From assembly GCA_964529285.1 (NCBI GenBank), contig CAZGWK010000001.1:1-64000 (forward strand): a stretch of DNA of 64,000 nt, read 5' to 3'. The notes below the pieces were generated by a model, which made no database searches, was not told where the DNA came from, and worked only from the letters and a program-made list of their open reading frames with translations. The number at the start of each line of letters is the position of its first letter. Position 1 is the first letter of the stretch. The stretch comes from SURF-21 sp964529285 (GTDB taxonomy: Bacteria; Actinomycetota; Geothermincolia; Geothermincolales; RBG-13-55-18). The translations under genes were made by a program, and so were the position numbers. Below are positions 60,385 through 64,000 of the stretch, piece by piece.

Positions 60385-60488
60385 TTTGGGTTTGCAGGGA
60401 AGCGAAGGCCGCGGTGGCACGTGCCGGGCATAACGGTCTCTTTGAGATACGAAGAGAGAATACCGGCATAAGGAAGGAGGTGGTGGAA

Positions 60489-61499
60489 TTGGTGATCGTT
60501 CTGCGCGAGGGAGCCAGCGAGGAGGACATAGAGGAACTCATATCGGTTCTGCACGAAGTGGGTGCCGAGGCCCACGTCTCGCGGGGAGAATTCCGCACGG
60601 TGATAGGGGTCATCGGCGATCGCGAGAGGGTCATGCAGATGCCCTTCGAGGCTTACCCGGCGGTGGAGAAGGTCGTACCCATCATGAAGGCTTACAAGCT
60701 CGTGAGCCGCGAGTTTAAGGAAGATGCGACAGTGATAAGGGTCGGGAGCGCAGTGTTCGGGGGGGGCGCGTTCACGATAATCGCGGGACCTTGTTCGGTT
60801 GAGAGCGAAGAGCAGGTGGTGTGGGCGGCCCGCGTGGCGAAAGAGGCGGGGGCAGACCTCTTTCGGGGAGGAGCTTACAAGCCCCGCTCGTCTCCCTACA
60901 GCTTCCAGGGCCTGGGCGAGGACGGGCTTGCCATGCTGGCACGTTCGCGTGAGGTGACGGGGCTTCCCATCGTAACGGAAGTGCTCGACGTACGTGATAT
61001 AGAGGTCGTTTCACGCTATGCCGACGTGCTTCAGGTAGGAGCGCGCAACATGCAGAATTTTCTCATGCTCAGGGACCTCGGGCGGCAGGAGAAGCCCGTC
61101 CTGCTCAAACGAGGCATGAGTTCGACCGTGGAGGAATGGCTGATGGCGGCGGAATATGTACTCAAGGAAGGCAACGAGAACGTCATCCTGTGCGAGAGAG
61201 GGATACGTACCTTCGAGACCGGGACCCGCAACACCCTGGACATATCCTCCGTGCCCGCGGTGAAGAACTTCTCTCACCTTCCGATTATCGTAGATCCGAG
61301 CCACGCAACGGGAGTACGGGAACTCGTACCCCCCCTGTGTAAGGCGGCGCTGGCGGCAGGGGCGGACGGGGTGATGGTGGAGATGCACCCCAATCCGCGC
61401 GAGGCCTTGTGTGACGGCCCGCAATCCTTGACCGTGGAGGGCTTCAGGACGATGATGGATGAGCTGAACAGACTCGCGGTCTTCATGGGCAGAGGGTAA
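60489..61499 (+). CDS. aroF: 3-deoxy-7-phosphoheptulonate synthase (DAHP synthase), type I beta
   Basis: The 336-residue protein has an N-terminal ferredoxin-like regulatory domain (about 1-70, IVLREGASEEDIEELISVL) and the TIM-barrel catalytic domain with IAGPCSVESEEQ, RGGAYKPRSSPYSFQG, VLLKRGMSSTVEEWL and VDPSHATGVR. It joins PEP and erythrose-4-phosphate at the shikimate entry point. TTG 60489 is the start: AAGGAGG precedes it and the family N-terminus begins there. The regulatory domain resembles the one that gives feedback sensitivity in Thermotoga-type enzymes. Confidence 0.93.
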   Translation: MVIVLREGASEEDIEELISVLHEVGAEAHVSRGEFRTVIGVIGDRERVMQMPFEAYPAVEKVVPIMKAYKLVSREFKEDATVIRVGSAVFGGGAFTIIAGPCSVESEEQVVWAARVAKEAGADLFRGGAYKPRSSPYSFQGLGEDGLAMLARSREVTGLPIVTEVLDVRDIEVVSRYADVLQVGARNMQNFLMLRDLGRQEKPVLLKRGMSSTVEEWLMAAEYVLKEGNENVILCERGIRTFETGTRNTLDISSVPAVKNFSHLPIIVDPSHATGVRELVPPLCKAALAAGADGVMVEMHPNPREALCDGPQSLTVEGFRTMMDELNRLAVFMGRG

Positions 61500-61524
61500 G
61501 AAAACGCCGAGAGGACGGGTGAAC

Positions 61525-62652
61525 ATGACCGCAAAGGCGTACTTCCGGCAGGTGGGTATACTGGGAACGGGATTGATAGGGGGTTCACTGGGGCTGGCAC
61601 TGCGCGCCCGGGAGGCGGCCGAGCTGGTAGTGGGCTACGATAGCGAAAGAGAGATGCTCGCGCAGGCACTGCAGAGAGGGGCCGTTGAAAAAGCGGCCGC
61701 TAGCCTGGAGGAGCTGGTGAAAACGAGCGAGCTCGTGTTCGTCGCCGTACCCGTGCGCGCTATACCGGCGGCGCTGGCGCAGGCCGCCGAGGCTCTGCGT
61801 CCCGGCACCACGCTCACCGACGTGGGGTCGGTCAAGGAGCGCGTCGTGGAGGAGGCGGGCAGGATGCTGCCGGCCGGCTGCCATTTTATCGGGGGACATC
61901 CCCTGGCCGGATCGGAGCAGAGGGGAGTCAGGTTCGCTGACCCGCACCTGTTCACAGACGCATATTACGTACTGACTCCCACGGCCGATTGCGACGCGGA
62001 GCCTTATTCACAATTGCATGCCCTCCTGACGTCCCTGGGGGCGAGGGTAATCGCCATGGACCCGCGCCAGCACGACAGGGCCGTCTCGGTGATCAGCCAC
62101 CTTCCGCATATCATGGCCATGTCACTGATGAACCTTGCGCTGGAACGTGCGGAGGAGTACCCACTGCTGCGGCTGGCGGCGGGGGGTTTTCGCGACATGA
62201 CCCGCATCGCGGCATCGGATGCGGGCCTGTGGCTGGATATCCTCATGGAGAACCGCGAGGCGGTGGAGGAATCCCTGGAGGAATGCATGTCTGCCATGTC
62301 CCGCATAAGGGAGTTGCTCGAAGAAGGAGAAGAGGAGCGCTTGGCGCGTTGGATGGAGAAAGCGAGCACCGGGAGGCAGAGCCTGGCGCCGGTCCTGGGC
62401 GAATCGCTGGCCGGTTATTACAGCGTCGTCCTCGCGGTGGACGACCGCCCGGGCGTGATCAGCGACGTTACCCTCACCGTCGGTGAGATGGGAATCAACA
62501 TAGACGATATCGAGCTCGTGCATCCCCTCGAGAGCGGGCAGGGACTGCTCAGGCTGACGGTATCGGGGGAGGAGACGGCGCTGCGCGTCACCGGCGCGCT
62601 GAGAGAGAACGGTTATCGCGCCAATATGAGCAAGACGCTGGGAGGAGAATGA
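61525..62652 (+). CDS. tyrA: Prephenate dehydrogenase with C-terminal ACT domain
   Basis: The 375-residue protein begins with an NAD fold (VGILGTGLIGGSLGLAL) and the TyrA motifs TLTDVGSVKERV, FIGGHPLAGSEQRGV and VISHLPHIMAMSLMNLALER. The C-terminal ACT domain (about 295-375, SVVLAVDDRPGVISDVTLTV) gives tyrosine control. It oxidises prephenate to 4-hydroxyphenylpyruvate. ATG 61525 and GTG 61519 are both possible; spacing from GAGAGGA favours ATG. The stop overlaps aroA (ATGA). The ACT domain fits Gram-positive TyrA. Confidence 0.94.
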   Translation: MTAKAYFRQVGILGTGLIGGSLGLALRAREAAELVVGYDSEREMLAQALQRGAVEKAAASLEELVKTSELVFVAVPVRAIPAALAQAAEALRPGTTLTDVGSVKERVVEEAGRMLPAGCHFIGGHPLAGSEQRGVRFADPHLFTDAYYVLTPTADCDAEPYSQLHALLTSLGARVIAMDPRQHDRAVSVISHLPHIMAMSLMNLALERAEEYPLLRLAAGGFRDMTRIAASDAGLWLDILMENREAVEESLEECMSAMSRIRELLEEGEEERLARWMEKASTGRQSLAPVLGESLAGYYSVVLAVDDRPGVISDVTLTVGEMGINIDDIELVHPLESGQGLLRLTVSGEETALRVTGALRENGYRANMSKTLGGE

Positions 62653-63935
62653 TGGATGCCGCCTTCGGCGGAGCGAGACCGCTGCGGGGTGAAGTGACGG
62701 TTCCCCCGGACAAGTCCATATCGCATCGCGCGGCGATACTGGGTGCCATGGCCGAGGGAAATACCGTCGCCAGGCATTTTCTCCTCTGCGACGATTGCAG
62801 GTCAACGCTCGCGTGCCTCCGTTCGCTCGGGGTCGAGTGGGATCTGGACGGTGATACACTGACCGTGCGGGGGTATGGGCTGCAAAACTGGAAGCAAGCA
62901 GAAAGAGAGCTCGATGCCGGGAACTCGGCCACCACTATGCGCATGCTGGCGGGTGCCCTGGCGGGGCGGCCTTTCAGCAGCGTTATAACGGGCGACGATT
63001 CTCTGCTCGCTCGCCCCATGCGCCGTATCATAGAGCCGCTGAGACGCATGGGTGCGGATATAACGGGTAGAGGGGACAACACCAGGCCTCCTCTGACCAT
63101 ACGGGGCGGAAAGCTCGAGGGCGTGGAACACCGCATGCAGGTGGAAAGCGCGCAGCTCAAATCGGCTCTACTGATGGCGGGCCTGCAGGCGGAAGGAGAG
63201 ACGCGCATCCTGGGCGGAAGGTCATCGCGAGACCACACGGAGAGGATGCTCCTGCTCATGGGCGCGGACCTTTCCTTTAGCGGCGAAGAAGAGATGACCA
63301 TAAGGGGTTCGTCACTGCAGGCGCGGGATCTGGATATTCCGGGAGATATATCCAGCGCGGCCTTCCTCATGGCCGCGGCGGCTACGGTAGCGGGATCTCG
63401 CCTGAAGCTGTCGGCGGTCGGCTTGAACCCCACGCGTGCCGGGTTCCTGTCCGCGCTAAACTCCATGGGGGCGCAGGTCATGGAATCCAATTACAGCGAG
63501 AAGGACAACGAACCGCGCGGTGACCTGGAGATAGGAGGAGCGCGGCTGAACGGCATGGAGGTGGAAGCTCGCTGCGTTCCCGCCCTGATAGACGAGATTC
63601 CGTTGCTGGCGGTGATGGGTTGCAGCGCTCGCGGCGAGACGTCGGTGAGGGGAGCGGCTGAGCTGCGGGTAAAGGAAAGCGACCGTATAGCGTCCATATG
63701 CGCGGAACTCGCGAAAATGGGCGCGGACATAACGGAAATGCCGGACGGGTTCGTGGTAAGAGGACCTGCCGCCCTGCGGGGGGCCCGGGTGGATTCGCAC
63801 GGGGATCACCGCATCGCCATGGCCCTGGCGGTAGCAGCGCTCGCAGCCGAGGGAGAGACCTTCGTCTCAGGGTGGGAATGCGTGAACGTATCTTTTCCCG
63901 GCTTCGAGAAGACGCTGCGCTCCCTTATGTCGTAA
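62649..63935 (+). CDS. aroA: 3-phosphoshikimate 1-carboxyvinyltransferase (EPSP synthase)
   Basis: The 428-residue protein is a full-length EPSP synthase: PPDKSISHRAAILGAMAEGN at the N-terminus, LDAGNSATTMRMLAGALAG, GDNTRPPLTIRGG and RVKESDRIASICAELAK, DSHGDHRIAMALAVAA near the end. It joins PEP to shikimate-3-phosphate. ATG 62649 overlaps the tyrA stop as ATGA; the second in-frame ATG at 62652 has better spacing from GGAGG and may be the true start. A glyphosate-class call (I or II) was not made. Confidence 0.95.
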   Translation: MMDAAFGGARPLRGEVTVPPDKSISHRAAILGAMAEGNTVARHFLLCDDCRSTLACLRSLGVEWDLDGDTLTVRGYGLQNWKQAERELDAGNSATTMRMLAGALAGRPFSSVITGDDSLLARPMRRIIEPLRRMGADITGRGDNTRPPLTIRGGKLEGVEHRMQVESAQLKSALLMAGLQAEGETRILGGRSSRDHTERMLLLMGADLSFSGEEEMTIRGSSLQARDLDIPGDISSAAFLMAAAATVAGSRLKLSAVGLNPTRAGFLSALNSMGAQVMESNYSEKDNEPRGDLEIGGARLNGMEVEARCVPALIDEIPLLAVMGCSARGETSVRGAAELRVKESDRIASICAELAKMGADITEMPDGFVVRGPAALRGARVDSHGDHRIAMALAVAALAAEGETFVSGWECVNVSFPGFEKTLRSLMS

Positions 63936-64000
63936 TTGCCTCATGAAAGTCGTGCCATGTTCACTATGTGGCCTGCGATTTCAGCGAGAAAGTTGATCCA
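63936..64000 (+). other. Window end after aroA
   Basis: The last 65 bases hold no supportable feature. A following gene, if the order is as in other Gram-positives (cytidylate kinase), would begin just outside the window; a short ATG-started open frame at 63964-63966 is too short to judge. Confidence 0.4.

Noticed and set aside
60395..60425. T-box-like string (CCGCGGTGGCAC) before aroF
   Set aside because: The T-box consensus is ordered AGGGTGGNACCGCG. Here the elements are in the wrong order and no specifier stem is seen, so the match is chance.

Overview
The window is a gene-dense, fairly GC-rich bacterial chromosome segment. It opens with the 3' end of an rRNA operon and then carries about 57 protein genes, mostly short co-directional operons. 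The gene blocks dxs-tlyA-nadK-recN, trpS-scpA-scpB-rluB and aroH-aroF-tyrA-aroA, together with frequent TTG/GTG starts coupled to upstream stops, look like Actinomycetota or Bacillota. Two radical-SAM/B12-type proteins, a third radical-SAM protein, a phenylacetate-CoA ligase, several Fe-S proteins and a multi-subunit dye-linked-type dehydrogenase suggest an anaerobe. My best guess is a deep-branching, probably uncultured anaerobic actinobacterium. This is inference from content and layout; no phylogeny was run.

Layout. 1-1456: 23S rRNA 3' part, interrupted right beside the peptidyl-transferase centre by a group I intron with an I-CreI-like homing endonuclease, then 5S rRNA and a terminator. 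1475-11825: assorted genes (DUF2892, TPR protein, crotonase, ABC-2 exporter, FmdB, radical SAM, MerR, DUF1015, a MerR-TetR fusion regulator, an ATC-hydrolase-like protein). 11980-15302: four overlapping or closely spaced genes for an HcnABC/proline-dehydrogenase-like flavo-iron-sulfur enzyme. 15525-20928: radical SAM, zinc-ribbon membrane protein, TPR, HAD phosphatase, methyltransferase, rhomboid. 21027-26538 (minus): a P-loop protein of PEPCK/HPr-kinase type, a ClpE/ClpC-like unfoldase with a wrecked first ATPase domain, and an M23 peptidase. 26626-29383: a triple GCAACTTT motif and an ABC exporter. 29458-33109: Fe-S protein, PaaK, ACT protein, YjbQ, membrane protein. 33169-34416 (minus): a degenerate membrane M28 peptidase. 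34670-40088: dxs-tlyA-nadK-recN operon.

40175-43301 is a zinc-homeostasis unit: a perfect 9-1-9 palindrome of Zur-box type over the ribosome-binding region of a Fur-family gene, followed by znuA-znuC-znuB. 43332-45219 is pyrG with a promoter, a leader and a terminator hairpin ahead of the gene, which suggests attenuation. 45368-50833: M20 peptidase, Nudix hydrolase, alanine dehydrogenase, XerD-like recombinase, radical SAM protein and terminator. 51072-56429: an unrecognised helical protein, a broken deoB remnant, a DHH-CBS-CBS-tRNA nucleotidyltransferase fusion, an S2P-type protease and an HD protein. 56612-63935: trpS, the condensin loaders scpA/scpB, rluB, and the aromatic amino acid genes aroH, aroF, tyrA and aroA.

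The most unusual items are the 23S intron, the ClpE/C-like unfoldase lacking D1 catalytic residues and the ClpP loop beside a PEPCK/HPrK-like P-loop protein, the MerR-TetR fusion, the degenerate M28 protein, the deoB remnant, and the Zur and pyrG regulatory sites.
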